Under the pieces are notes generated by a model. It worked only from the letters and a program-made list of their open reading frames with translations, made no database searches and had not been told where the DNA came from. A DNA stretch of 60,949 nt from Oscillospiraceae bacterium (lineage in GTDB: Bacteria; Bacillota_A; Clostridia; Oscillospirales; Oscillospiraceae): assembly GCA_017537045.1 (NCBI GenBank), contig JAFYLN010000051.1, forward strand, positions 1 through 60,949, read 5' to 3'. A program made the position numbers and the translations under genes. Below, piece by piece: positions 48,513-57,856 of this stretch (position 1 is its first letter; each line of letters opens with the position of its first letter).

Positions 48513-50084
48513 ATGAATGCCATTATCGAAACAAGAAAACTGACGAAAAAATTCGGCAATTTCACCGCTAACAGTGAAATTGATCTGAGCGTGGCTGAGG
48601 GCGAAATCCGTGCCATCATTGGCGAAAACGGTGCCGGTAAATCCACACTGATGAACATGCTTTATGGTATTCTGGAGCCCACCAGCGGTGAGATCCTGTA
48701 CCGTGGAAAGAGCGTACACATCAAATCTCCCAAAGATGCGATTTCTCTGGGCATCGGTATGGTGCACCAGCATTTTAAACTGTCCCCTTCTTTGACTATT
48801 TATGAGAATATCGTTCTCGGTACCGAGCGCGTCAGAGAGTACAAGCTCGGCAAGAAGATCATCAAGGGTTTTCTGATCGACGAAAAGCGTGAGAAGGCAG
48901 AAATCCAGGCATTGGTCGACAAGTTTAATTTTAATTTGGATATAAACGCCAAGGTATCCGATATTTCAGTCGGTGCCAAGCAGCGCGTTGAAATTTTGAA
49001 AATGCTTTACCGGGATGTCGATACCCTGATCCTGGACGAGCCCACCGCTGTTTTGATCCCTCAGGAGGTCGAGGATCTGATCCGCCGCCTGATCGATCTG
49101 AAGAAGGCAGGTAAGACCATCATCATCATTACCCACAAGCTGAACGAAGTCAAGATGTGTGCCGATAATATCACTGTTATCCGCGCCGGCAAGGTGATTG
49201 GTACTGTTCCCAATGATGACGACACCACCGACGAAGATCTGGCGGAGATGATGGTCGGCCGCAGTGTTCTGCTGCGTGTCAAGAAAAGCGATAAACCCAG
49301 GAGTGAAAAGGTTGCCTATCGCGTCAACGGTATTTCCGCGGTGGACTCCGAGGGCAAGAAACTTCTGAACAACATCTCCTTCAGCATTCATGAAAATGAA
49401 GTTGTGGGTATTGCAGGTGTCGAGGGCAACGGCCAGACCGAACTGATGCAGGCGCTGACCGGTACGCTGGAAATTAAGGAAGGCTCTATTGAGATTTGCG
49501 GAAAAGATGTCACCGGCCTGTGGCCCGATGAACTGCGTGCCCATTCTCTGGGCATTGTCCCCGAGGATCGCTACCGCCAGGGTCTGTGCCTGGATATTTC
49601 CGTATCCAACAATCTGATCGCCGGCTACCATGGCCTGAAGCCCTACTGCGTCAATGGTATGATGCAGAAGAAGGTCATCATGGAAAACATGGACAGGCAG
49701 ATTGCCGATTATGACATTCGCTTGGGATCCAAGGATCCTGCGGTTGGCAGTCTTTCCGGCGGCAATGCCCAGAAGGTGATCATTGCCCGTGAGTTCAGCC
49801 GCAAGCCCAAAGTGCTGTTGGTCAGCCAGCCCACCCGGGGTGTTGACATTGGCGCAATCGAGTTTATCCACAATCAGGTTCTAAAAATGCGTGACGAGGG
49901 TACCGCTGTGATGGTGATCTCCTCCGAACTGTCCGAGGTTGTGGGTCTGTCCGACCGTGTTCTGGTTATGTATCACGGCGAGATCGTCGGTTCTTTCCGC
50001 AGCAAGGATGTTACCTTCAATGAACTGGGTCTGTATATGTCCGGTGTGAAGCGCATGACTGCGGAAGAGATGAGCGAAGAATGA
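48513..50084 (+). CDS. ABC importer ATPase, duplicated domain (nucleoside/sugar type)
   Basis: 523 residues made of two ABC modules. First: Walker [10 protein letters not shown], signature [10 protein letters not shown], Walker [13 protein letters not shown]. Second: degenerate Walker [10 protein letters not shown], signature [30 protein letters not shown]. This is the YufO/NupA/RnsB layout paired with BMP binding proteins. It energises import at the inner face of the membrane. The permease gene follows at once. Confidence 0.92.
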   Translation: MNAIIETRKLTKKFGNFTANSEIDLSVAEGEIRAIIGENGAGKSTLMNMLYGILEPTSGEILYRGKSVHIKSPKDAISLGIGMVHQHFKLSPSLTIYENIVLGTERVREYKLGKKIIKGFLIDEKREKAEIQALVDKFNFNLDINAKVSDISVGAKQRVEILKMLYRDVDTLILDEPTAVLIPQEVEDLIRRLIDLKKAGKTIIIITHKLNEVKMCADNITVIRAGKVIGTVPNDDDTTDEDLAEMMVGRSVLLRVKKSDKPRSEKVAYRVNGISAVDSEGKKLLNNISFSIHENEVVGIAGVEGNGQTELMQALTGTLEIKEGSIEICGKDVTGLWPDELRAHSLGIVPEDRYRQGLCLDISVSNNLIAGYHGLKPYCVNGMMQKKVIMENMDRQIADYDIRLGSKDPAVGSLSGGNAQKVIIAREFSRKPKVLLVSQPTRGVDIGAIEFIHNQVLKMRDEGTAVMVISSELSEVVGLSDRVLVMYHGEIVGSFRSKDVTFNELGLYMSGVKRMTAEEMSEE

Positions 50085-50095
50085 GAGGGGAAATT

Positions 50096-51214
50096 ATGGG
50101 AACCAAACTGAAAGCAAAGAACAGAACCGGTTGGCTAGGTTCTGCCCTCATTACACTGGGTGATATGCTGATTCCTCTGGTGTTCGCGTTTCTGGTGGGA
50201 AGTATCTTCTCCCTGATCTGTGATACCGATCCGTTCACCCTTTACGGCTATATCATCAAGAGATCCCTGCTGTCCAAGGGTGGCATTATGAATACCCTGG
50301 GTTATGCCACCCCCATCATCATCACCGGTATGGCAACCGTTCTGTCCCTGCGTGCCGGCATCTTCAACATGGGTGTTGAAAGCCAGGTTATTCTGGGTGG
50401 TCTGATTGCGAGCCTTGCCGGCTACATGATCCCCGGCCTTCCCAAGATTGCCCATATTCTGGTTTGCTTGGGTCTGGCTGCTGTCTGCTCCAGCTGTCTG
50501 GCACTGATCCCCGGCATTCTGAAGGCAAAGCTGCGCATCAACGAAGTCGTTACCACCGTTATGCTCAACTCCATCACCCTGCAGGTGGCAACCTTCCTGA
50601 CTAACAACTACCTGGGTGTGGGTGATGCCTATCCCCATACTGAGTACATTCTGGAGACTGCCCGCCTGGCAAAACTGAACAGCCGCTACCGCTGCACCGT
50701 GGCCATCTACATTGCACTGGCTATCTGGCTGGTTCTCTACATCCTGCTGAAGAAGACAAAACTGGGCTATGAAATTGACTGCATCGGCAAGCAGTGGGAG
50801 TTCTCCGACGCTGTCGGTATGCGCGTCAGTAAGAAGATCATCGTCATCTTCGCACTGGGCGGCGCGGTGGCCGGTATTGCCGGTGCCACGGAGATCATGG
50901 GTGTCGGCTACAACTTCACCCCCAACTTCTCTGCCAACCCTGGTATTGGCTGGGACGGGTTCTATGCCTGCATCCTCTCCGGTAATAATCCCGTGGGTAT
51001 TCTAATCTATGCCGTTGTCTTCGGTGCTCTGCGCTACGGTGCCATGGCAGCACAGACCGGTCTGGGTGTCCCGCTGGATCTGATCAACATTATCAAGAGT
51101 ACACTGGTTCTGTTTATGGCTGTCAAGCTTCTGAAGCTGTATGTCCCCGGCATCCAGACCTGGATTGACGGTCTGCGCAGAAAGAACGCAAAGGAAAAGG
51201 AGGCAGAGGTATGA
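50096..51214 (+). CDS. ABC importer permease 1 (BMP system)
   Basis: 372 residues with 9-10 TM helices (YATPIIITGMATVLSLRAGI, GLAAVCSSCLALIPGILKAK, with FNMGVESQVILGG), as in YufP/RnsC. An ATG at 50081 overlaps the ATPase stop, but the ATG at 50096 has SD GAGGGG 5 nt upstream and is preferred. The end overlaps the next permease by 4 nt. Confidence 0.9.
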   Translation: MGTKLKAKNRTGWLGSALITLGDMLIPLVFAFLVGSIFSLICDTDPFTLYGYIIKRSLLSKGGIMNTLGYATPIIITGMATVLSLRAGIFNMGVESQVILGGLIASLAGYMIPGLPKIAHILVCLGLAAVCSSCLALIPGILKAKLRINEVVTTVMLNSITLQVATFLTNNYLGVGDAYPHTEYILETARLAKLNSRYRCTVAIYIALAIWLVLYILLKKTKLGYEIDCIGKQWEFSDAVGMRVSKKIIVIFALGGAVAGIAGATEIMGVGYNFTPNFSANPGIGWDGFYACILSGNNPVGILIYAVVFGALRYGAMAAQTGLGVPLDLINIIKSTLVLFMAVKLLKLYVPGIQTWIDGLRRKNAKEKEAEV

Positions 51215-52143
51215 ATTGGGAGCTGATTCTGAATCTGCTGAACATGACCGTGGAAGCGGCAGTGCCTTATCTGCTGATTACCATCGGTGGCGTTTTCGTT
51301 GCCCGTGCCGGCGTATTCAACATCTCCATGGAAGGCTGCACCGAATTTTCCGCCTTTGCGGGTATCATCGTGGCCTTCATCACCGGTAAGATCTGGCTGG
51401 GCGTTTTGGCTGCTCTGGTGCAGGCGCTCTTCCTGAACACCATCTTCTACATTTTCACTGTGAAATTCAAAGGCAACCTCAGCGTGGTCGGTACCGGCAT
51501 CAACCTGCTGGCGCTCAGTGTCCCACCCTGTATTCTGCAGTCCTTCTACGGCTCCCGCAGCAATCTGGTTGCTACGTCTGTGGTTGACCCCGCTACCATG
51601 CGTGTGGATATCCCCGTTTTGCGCAGTATCCCCATCCTAAGCGATATCTTCAACAATCAGACCCTCATCACCTACCTGACTATGCTCATCGTTCCTGCCC
51701 TGATCATTGTTATGTACAAGACCAAGTTCGGTATCTATGTACGTGTCACCGGTGAGAATGTCAATGCTGCCAAGTCCGTCGGCATTAAGACCGACCGCAT
51801 CAAGCTCATTTGCCTGATCATTTCTGCGCTGACCTGTGCTCTTGCCGGTATGAACCTGAGTATGGAGCAGCTGGGCATGTACACCATCAACATGTCCGCA
51901 AACCGCGGCTTCATCTGCCTTAGCGCCATCAACTGTGGCCGTAAGGATCCTGAAAAGGCATGTATGTATGCATTCCTCTTCGGTTTTGTCCGTGCGCTGC
52001 AGACTGTCGTCAACAACTTCCTGCCCCCTGCGGTTTCCTCCCTGCTGGGCATCCTGCCCTATGTAACCATCCTTGTGGTTCTGGTGATCGTGGAAACCCC
52101 CAACGCCCGGAAGAACCATCTGCGTATCTTCCGCGAGGTATAA
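51211..52143 (+). CDS. ABC importer permease 2 (BMP system)
   Basis: 310 residues, about 8 TM helices; FVARAGVFNISMEGCTEFSA is the conserved N-terminal signature shared with permease 1, and GENVNAAKSVGIKTDRIK the cytoplasmic coupling loop. Equivalent to YufQ/RnsD. Translationally coupled to permease 1 (ATGA). It completes a full importer with the binding protein and ATPase. Confidence 0.9.
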   Translation: MNWELILNLLNMTVEAAVPYLLITIGGVFVARAGVFNISMEGCTEFSAFAGIIVAFITGKIWLGVLAALVQALFLNTIFYIFTVKFKGNLSVVGTGINLLALSVPPCILQSFYGSRSNLVATSVVDPATMRVDIPVLRSIPILSDIFNNQTLITYLTMLIVPALIIVMYKTKFGIYVRVTGENVNAAKSVGIKTDRIKLICLIISALTCALAGMNLSMEQLGMYTINMSANRGFICLSAINCGRKDPEKACMYAFLFGFVRALQTVVNNFLPPAVSSLLGILPYVTILVVLVIVETPNARKNHLRIFREV

Positions 52144-52158
52144 GAAAGGATATTTGCC

Positions 52159-52749
52159 ATGCCTAAGACTGCTGTACTTGTTATCGATATGCAGAAGGAC
52201 TTTACCAAGCCCACCGGCCGTTTCTACTACCCCGAAACCACCGGTGTCATGATGGAGACCTTCGCTGACAAGCTGAATAAAATGCGTGATCTGGGTGCGC
52301 TGGTGGTTATCGTTTACACCGCCCATGATCCCGACACCAAGGAAATCAACCCCGAACTGACCCGTATGTTCCGTGACGGCAAGAAGGCATCCCTTGTGGA
52401 CGGCACCGAAGGTGCTGAACTGGACGAGCGGATCCCCTATGTTCCTGGAAAGGACATTATGTTCCGCAAGCATGTTCCCAGTGCGTTCTTCGGAACCAAT
52501 CTGCACGAAGTGCTGCGGGAACAGGGCGTTGAGAACGTTCTGGTTGTTGGTGTCAAGACCAATGTCTGCTGCCGTGCCACCGCTACAGATGCCTGCGCTC
52601 ACAAGTTCCGCACCTACATGATCGGCGATATGCTGGGCACCAACACCAAGGAAATCAACGATTTCCATCTGGCGGAAATGACCAAGTATTTCGCAAAGGC
52701 GCTCACTTCTGACGAAGTGTTTGAGCGTCTGGAAAACGGCACATTCTGA
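52159..52749 (+). CDS. Cysteine hydrolase, isochorismatase-like
   Basis: 196 residues. The catalytic triad is visible: Asp10 (LVIDMQKDF), Lys104 (FRKHVPSAFFGT) and Cys137 (VGVKTNVCCRATATDA) with the cis-peptide VGVK. The superfamily hydrolyses amides such as nicotinamide, ureidoacrylate and N-carbamoyl compounds. In this cluster it probably opens or deamidates the base-like part of the imported compound (inference). SD AAAGGA. Confidence 0.9.
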   Translation: MPKTAVLVIDMQKDFTKPTGRFYYPETTGVMMETFADKLNKMRDLGALVVIVYTAHDPDTKEINPELTRMFRDGKKASLVDGTEGAELDERIPYVPGKDIMFRKHVPSAFFGTNLHEVLREQGVENVLVVGVKTNVCCRATATDACAHKFRTYMIGDMLGTNTKEINDFHLAEMTKYFAKALTSDEVFERLENGTF

Positions 52750-52776
52750 GTCTGGCTTCGGCCTGTCGGAGGAATT

Positions 52777-53766
52777 ATGAAACAATACGATTTTACTGTG
52801 GTTGGAACCGCCGCAACCGTTTCCGTACTGCGTGTGGATGAAATGCCCCAGTCCGGCAAGTCCACCCCCGTCTTCGGTGAAAATTTTATGGCGTTCACCC
52901 ACGGCGGCAAGGGCTTCAATATTGTAGCAGGTCTGCACAAGCTGGGTCAGGCCGTCTATCCGGTTCTGACCTACTGTGATGACCGCCTGCGCCCCCAGAT
53001 GCATCAGTTCATCGAGGAGTCCGGTATGCCTGCTGACGGCATCAAGGATCCCCCTGAGGGCGCACTGGGTACCACACTGATGATTCAGGATAAGAACAAG
53101 AACCATATGACGCTGATCACCGGCTATGATCTGCGTCTGCCCACCAGTGATTACTACGGCAAGCAGACCATGCACCCGCATTTCTTTGAAAACAGCAAGA
53201 TGGTGGTTTTGACTGCGCCGATGGCAGCCAATACTCTGCCTGCCGTTGAGGCGATCCGTAAGAGCGGCATACCTCTGGCACTGTCCATGTGCATCGACCG
53301 CAATGCGTTTTCACATGACAATCTGTGGGAGGCAATCAAGAGTTCTTACATCATTTTCGCCAATGAGGTGGAGATTCAGTACATCGTGAAGGAGTATGGT
53401 CTGGGTGATATCCGCGACCTGTTTGACAACGGTGTTACCAAGTATATTGTAGAAACACTGGGTGCTGATGGCAGCCGGATCTATGCGCTGACGGAAAGCG
53501 GCGTGGAGATTACCGAGGCCAGAGCAGTGCCCGCCCAGACAGAAGAAGTGGAAACCGTAGGTGCCGGTGACGGCTATATCTGCGGATTCCTGTACGGCTT
53601 TGCTCATGGCTGCTCTCTAGCAGACTGCGCCCGTCTGGGTGGCAGCGTATCCTCTTTCATTCTGGAGAAAGAAGGAAGTGTCAGCAATCTGCCCACCGAG
53701 GAGCAGCTGCTGAAGCGTTTTGATGATAGTATCCAATGGGAGGCTGAAAAATATGGAACTGTTTGA
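52777..53766 (+). CDS. PfkB-family carbohydrate/nucleoside kinase
   Basis: 329 residues, ribokinase fold. The substrate motif HGGKGFNIVAGLHKLG (about 48-63) and ATP/anion-hole motif VETVGAGDGYICGFLYG hold the catalytic Asp. The family includes ribokinase, PsuK and nucleoside kinases. It would phosphorylate the imported compound to give the phosphate that the TIM-barrel proteins hold. SD CGGAGGA. Its end overlaps the BtpA-family gene by 14 nt. Confidence 0.9.
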   Translation: MKQYDFTVVGTAATVSVLRVDEMPQSGKSTPVFGENFMAFTHGGKGFNIVAGLHKLGQAVYPVLTYCDDRLRPQMHQFIEESGMPADGIKDPPEGALGTTLMIQDKNKNHMTLITGYDLRLPTSDYYGKQTMHPHFFENSKMVVLTAPMAANTLPAVEAIRKSGIPLALSMCIDRNAFSHDNLWEAIKSSYIIFANEVEIQYIVKEYGLGDIRDLFDNGVTKYIVETLGADGSRIYALTESGVEITEARAVPAQTEEVETVGAGDGYICGFLYGFAHGCSLADCARLGGSVSSFILEKEGSVSNLPTEEQLLKRFDDSIQWEAEKYGTV

Positions 53767-54544
53767 TAAGATCAAAGCTGGCGAAAAGGTATTGATCGGC
53801 ATGGTTCATTGTTTGCCCCTGCCCGGTACCCTTGGCGCGAAGCATACCATTGAGCAGGTGATTGAACGCGCCGTCAGCGACGCAAAGATTCTGGAGGATG
53901 CTGGTTTTGATGCGGTCATGGTGGAAAATGAAGACAAGTGCACCGCTCCCCACATGTCCAAGGTGCAGTTTGCCGGTATCAGCATGGTGGCACAGGCGGT
54001 TCGCCGGGTCATCTCCATTCCCATGGGTCTGTGTGTCGGATGCCTGAATTATGAAGAAGCGCTGTCCATCTGTAAAGTGGCCGGCGGCGACTTCTTCCGT
54101 TCCCCCATTTTCGTGGATACGGTCATGAACTACAATGGTGTGATCAATCCCTGCAGCACGCAGGTGATCAATTACCGCAAGCAGATCGGTGCGGAGCATG
54201 TGAAGATTCTGGCCGATGTGCAGGTGAAGTACTACTATATGGTCAATCCCGAAATCACCATCACCCAGTCTGCCCGCTGGGCAGAGCGTCAGGGTGCCGA
54301 CGCGGTGATCGTCACCGGTACTGCATCCGGTGTGGAAACACCGCTGGATGATTTGAAGAAGGTTAAAAAGGGCATTTCCATTCCTGTCGTTGCTGGCAGC
54401 GGCGTGACCGCTGAGAACATAGCCGAACAGAAGGAAGCTGCTGATATTATGATCATCGGAACCACACTGCGCCCCGGTGGAAAAATGAGCGAACCCATCG
54501 ATCCGAAACGCGCAAAAGCCATTGTGGAAGCAGCACGGGCATAA
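53753..54544 (+). CDS. BtpA/SgcQ family protein
   Basis: 263 residues, TIM-barrel family: LIGMVHCLPLPGTLGAKHTI at the start, DAVMVENEDKCTAPHMSKVQ, GLCVGCLNYEEALSICKVAG, GADAVIVTGTASGVETPLDD, SGVTAENIAEQKEAADIMII. BtpA is known from photosystem I biogenesis, SgcQ from an uncharacterised sugar operon; no reaction is established. The start with SD GGGAGG 9 nt upstream is preferred over an in-frame ATG at 53720 deep in the kinase gene. Confidence 0.9.
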   Translation: MELFDKIKAGEKVLIGMVHCLPLPGTLGAKHTIEQVIERAVSDAKILEDAGFDAVMVENEDKCTAPHMSKVQFAGISMVAQAVRRVISIPMGLCVGCLNYEEALSICKVAGGDFFRSPIFVDTVMNYNGVINPCSTQVINYRKQIGAEHVKILADVQVKYYYMVNPEITITQSARWAERQGADAVIVTGTASGVETPLDDLKKVKKGISIPVVAGSGVTAENIAEQKEAADIMIIGTTLRPGGKMSEPIDPKRAKAIVEAARA

Positions 54545-54556
54545 GGGGGGAGAACA

Positions 54557-55705
54557 ATGAAATACAGAAAACTTGGAAGAACCGGTTGGCAGGTTTCTGA
54601 AATCGGTATCGGTGGTGAGTTTCTGGAAGGCAAGCCTGAAAAGCAGGTTATCGAAGTGATGGAAGCGGCCATGGCCGGCGGAATCAACCTGCTGGACTGC
54701 TTTATGTCCGAACCTAATATTCGCTCCAATCTGGGCACTGCCCTGAAGAATCGGCGGGATCAGATGTATATCCAGGGTCATTTCCGTTCTATCTGGCAGA
54801 ACAACCAGTATGGACGCACTATGGATGTGAACATGATCCGTGACCATTTTGAGGATTTGCTGCGCCGCATGCAGACCGATTACATCGACATTGGTATGAT
54901 CCACATGATCGACAACCCTGCGGAGTATGAGGAGTTGTTCAACGGCCCGGTTATGGAGTATGTGCAGGGGCTGAAGGAGCGGGGTGTCATCCGTAGTCTG
55001 GGTGTCAGCTGCCACAATCCGGTGACTGCGTTGAAGGCGGTCAAAACCGGTCTTGTGGATGTACTGCTGTTCAGCATCAATCCGGCATATGACGTGCTAC
55101 ACGAGAATGCTGCACGACCCAGAAAGTTGGACAATACATTCTTTGATGATATGGAAAAACTCAACGGAATCAACCATGTGCGTGAAGATCTCTATCGTTA
55201 CTGCGAAGCTAATGATGTGGGCATTACGGTTATGAAAACTCTGGCAGCCGGTGCTCTGCTGAACGACCGCACATCTCCTTTCGGCAAGGCTATGACAGTT
55301 CAGCAATGTATGCATTACGCATTAACCCGTCCGGGCGTATCTAGTGTATTGATTGGTATGGAGACATTAGAACAGGTGGCGGATTGCCTGCGCTACGAAG
55401 AAATGAGCGAGACAGAATTGGACTATTCCTTCATTTTCTCTCAGACACCTAAATTTTCTATGGATGGACGTTGCATGTACTGTAACCACTGTTTGCCTTG
55501 CCCACAACATATTAATATTGCTCAGGTTAGCAAGTATTTAGATCTGGCATGTCTCAATGGTGCCAGCCCGACACTGCGAGGTCACTATAATGCTTTAGAA
55601 AACAAAGCTGGTGAGTGTATTGGCTGTGGTATTTGTGAGGCACAATGTCCTTTCTCGGTGCCGATCGTTTCCAGAATGCAGAAGGCTGCAGAAATATTTG
55701 AATAA
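54557..55705 (+). CDS. Aldo/keto reductase with C-terminal ferredoxin-like domain
   Basis: 382 residues. The AKR barrel (KYRKLGRTGWQVSEIGIGGE, DYIDIGMIHMIDN, SLGVSCHNPVTALKAVKTG) is followed from about 300 by a Cys-rich tail, CMYCNH-CLPCP and CIGCGICEAQCPF, of the 4Fe-4S type. It would reduce or oxidise a carbonyl of the catabolite. Codon use shifts to more A/T in the last third. Last gene of the unit, with a terminator 23 nt later. Confidence 0.9.
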   Translation: MKYRKLGRTGWQVSEIGIGGEFLEGKPEKQVIEVMEAAMAGGINLLDCFMSEPNIRSNLGTALKNRRDQMYIQGHFRSIWQNNQYGRTMDVNMIRDHFEDLLRRMQTDYIDIGMIHMIDNPAEYEELFNGPVMEYVQGLKERGVIRSLGVSCHNPVTALKAVKTGLVDVLLFSINPAYDVLHENAARPRKLDNTFFDDMEKLNGINHVREDLYRYCEANDVGITVMKTLAAGALLNDRTSPFGKAMTVQQCMHYALTRPGVSSVLIGMETLEQVADCLRYEEMSETELDYSFIFSQTPKFSMDGRCMYCNHCLPCPQHINIAQVSKYLDLACLNGASPTLRGHYNALENKAGECIGCGICEAQCPFSVPIVSRMQKAAEIFE

Positions 55706-55728
55706 TTGTTGTGTAATACTCAATGAGC

Positions 55729-55768
55729 AAACCGCCTCTCATTTATGTTAAAGAGAGGCGGTTTTTAA
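55729..55768 (+). terminator. Terminator closing the catabolic cluster
   Basis: AAACCGCCTCTC / GAGAGGCGGTTT with TTAATATT tail; also usable from the converging minus gene. Confidence 0.9.
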
Positions 55769-55791
55769 TATTTGTCAAATTTAGAAAGACA

Positions 55792-56235
55792 CTAAAGCAT
55801 AGTTTTCAGCAAGTGTGCGGTTGTTTGTACACACCTTCCATAGAGCAGACAAGGTGCAATCTGTTGCTCTGAATATAGATCCAGAAACTTTTTATATTCA
55901 GTACGGATATAGAATTGTCCTTCGTCAGAAGCTGCGAATTCTTTTGCCAGGTCTGCGCGTTCTTCCATGAACTGAGCAAAGCGGTTTGTCACGAGTTCCG
56001 AGAACTCATCAAAAGAAGGTGTGCAATTTCGCTTATCCCAGTTTTTCATTTCCGTGAGGAGTTGATCCCGAATATCTTTGTGCGTGCGCGTAGGATATTT
56101 ATAAGACTCAAAACGCGGTGCACTTACATAGCAGTCCATTTCAAAACCCAGATTCCACATAAGTTCCGGAAACTCTTCCCGATGCTCAGGGTTGGCTTCT
56201 GTAATGAACGGCGAGAGAGCAAACAAGGGATTCAT
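55792..56235 (-). CDS. Protein of unknown function
   Basis: 147 residues, soluble, acidic, helical. MNPLFALSPFITEANPEHRE and ADLAKEFAASDEGQFYIRTE; several aromatic residues (YVSAPRFESYKYPTRTHKDI). The start has SD AAAGGAG. No family recognised. It is A+T-richer than the cluster before it. Confidence 0.6.
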   Translation of the reverse strand: MNPLFALSPFITEANPEHREEFPELMWNLGFEMDCYVSAPRFESYKYPTRTHKDIRDQLLTEMKNWDKRNCTPSFDEFSELVTNRFAQFMEERADLAKEFAASDEGQFYIRTEYKKFLDLYSEQQIAPCLLYGRCVQTTAHLLKTML

Positions 56236-56390
56236 GGTGGCTCCTTTCAAAATAATGATGATTCTGTAAGAGTATTGTAAATCAGTTTTCGGTAACCATC
56301 AAGAAATGTATCTGTGCAGAATCCTTGGATTTTCTGTTTACATTTCACTTTCGAAACGATAAAATAAAAGAGGAAAGGCGGGTGTATGCA

Positions 56391-56705
56391 ATGACAGTGA
56401 TCAAATTTGGAAAACAGAATATAGAATTACAGACTGAATCTACTTCGCACAGAATCGAGTCTAGAATGATACTGTCTGAGCTTGAGAGCGATGAAATACC
56501 CTATGTAAACGCACATATTAACAATATCAGCTTTTCAACCAGCATGGAAGGTTTGAAAGTTTTTGTGTATCGGCACGGAATGTATAAGGTCGAGGAGATT
56601 TTGATTAATTCGGAAGCAAATTGGACAGTACCCAGAAGTGCTAAGATTGGCGAGCCGGAGCTTTACGCACACATGCTGACAAAACAGATTGGAGAAACGC
56701 TATGA
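56391..56705 (+). CDS. Protein of unknown function
   Basis: 104 residues beginning MTVIKFGKQNIELQTESTSH, mostly beta-strand in character, no motif recognised. Its stop overlaps the next start by 4 nt (ATGA), making the first gene of a coupled three-gene unit with a TIGR04076-like and a CPBP gene. Confidence 0.6.
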   Translation: MTVIKFGKQNIELQTESTSHRIESRMILSELESDEIPYVNAHINNISFSTSMEGLKVFVYRHGMYKVEEILINSEANWTVPRSAKIGEPELYAHMLTKQIGETL

Positions 56706-57019
56706 AAAAGGTACGTATTACCGCCGTCCGGAAGGCAAGCTATCCGGACTTGATGGAAAAGTACGAAAATCCCATCCAGCATGCCTGCGATGTAGCCGAA
56801 GGGCAGGTCTGGATCGCCAACGGCTGGGTAAAACCCGAAGGTTTCTGCGACAGCGCGTGGGACAGCATTTCTGCCTTTGTGATGACCCTTGCCCACGGCG
56901 GCGGAAACTTCTACGACGGCTGGATGAAGGAACCCAAATCCGCCATGATTTCCTGCAACGATGGCTTCCGGCCCGTTAGCTTCTATCTGGAAGCCTTGGA
57001 TGAGGAGGCAGACGCATGA
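56702..57019 (+). CDS. TIGR04076-family protein
   Basis: 105 residues: MKKVRITAVRKASYPDLMEK, GQVWIANGWVKPEGFCDSAW, MTLAHGGGNFYDGW, and MISCNDGFRPVSFYLEAL. The TIGR04076 pattern of conserved Trp/Cys/Gly is common in anaerobes, function unknown. It overlaps both neighbours by 4 nt. Confidence 0.8.
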   Translation: MKKVRITAVRKASYPDLMEKYENPIQHACDVAEGQVWIANGWVKPEGFCDSAWDSISAFVMTLAHGGGNFYDGWMKEPKSAMISCNDGFRPVSFYLEALDEEADA

Positions 57020-57753
57020 AAAAGCTATATGAAAAAAGCCAAATTGTGTTTGCGGTAGCGTGGATCATTGCCTATGTTGTCCTTGCATCCGCAGGTGATA
57101 ATATTTCGGCGGATTTGGGTGTCGAGAAGCTCGTGACGTTGCCCATCCTGATCGCATTGTCTGCAATTCTGTATTTCTTTGTCAGCAAGAACGGTCTGAC
57201 GGAAAAATACGGCCTTTGCAAGCCCCGGCTGCCTGCCGCGAAGATGCTGTATTACATTCCGCTCCTTGTTCTGCTGACCACCAATTTGTGGTATGGCATA
57301 GCCATGAATCTGTCACCACTGGAAACGGTGCTGTATATTCTCGCCATGTTCTGCGTGGGTTTTCTTGAAGAAATGATCTTCCGGGGACTGCTGTTTCAGG
57401 CCATGGCCAAGGGCGGTGTGAAAGCCGCTATCATTGTTTCCAGTGTGACTTTTGGCATCGGACATATCGTGAATCTGATCAATGGCTCCGGGGCCGGTCT
57501 GCTGTCCACTCTGTTGCAGGTGGTATATGCCGTGGCCATTGGATTTGCCTTCGTGATGATCTATCGCAGAACCAAGAGCCTGCTGCCCTGCATCCTCACC
57601 CACAGCATTTTCAACGGACTCAGCGCTATTGCCAACGAAGCAGCCATGACACCCCAAAGGGAGATCACTTCTGGCATTCTGCTTGCGGTGATCACCGGCA
57701 TCTATGCCCTGTATCTTGCGCTGACGGTGAAAGAAGCGCATGCAGAAGGATGA
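57016..57753 (+). CDS. CPBP-family intramembrane metalloprotease
   Basis: 245 residues, about eight TM helices. Motif 1 FLEEMIFRGLLFQAMAK (EExxxR), motif 2 VTFGIGHIVNLING, motif 3 CILTHSIFNGLSAI give the glutamate/histidine site. Starts MKKLYEKSQIVFAVAWIIAY. It is the intact paralogue of the frameshifted gene at 40777-41506. CPBP proteins process prenylated peptides, bacteriocin precursors or anti-sigma factors; here the partner genes give no clue. Confidence 0.92.
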   Translation: MKKLYEKSQIVFAVAWIIAYVVLASAGDNISADLGVEKLVTLPILIALSAILYFFVSKNGLTEKYGLCKPRLPAAKMLYYIPLLVLLTTNLWYGIAMNLSPLETVLYILAMFCVGFLEEMIFRGLLFQAMAKGGVKAAIIVSSVTFGIGHIVNLINGSGAGLLSTLLQVVYAVAIGFAFVMIYRRTKSLLPCILTHSIFNGLSAIANEAAMTPQREITSGILLAVITGIYALYLALTVKEAHAEG

Positions 57754-57822
57754 ACGGACAGAACTTCTATACTGAATAAAAGGCACGGAAAGTAAATAGC
57801 AAGCATCGCGCTCAGTAAGCAG

Positions 57823-57850
57823 AACCGCTCCCGAAATTCGGGAGCGGTTT
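57823..57850. terminator. Bidirectional terminator
   Basis: AACCGCTCCCGAA / TTCGGGAGCGGTT palindrome with TTATTAT, between converging genes. Confidence 0.85.
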
Positions 57851-57856
57851 ATTATA

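Noticed and set aside
53681..55015. Long minus-strand open frame (444 codons) opposite the BtpA and aldo/keto reductase genes
   Set aside because: Low-complexity His/Asp/Gly-rich shadow of strongly supported plus-strand genes; no SD and no family signature. The same holds for long antisense frames at 8855-10186 and 51637-53181.
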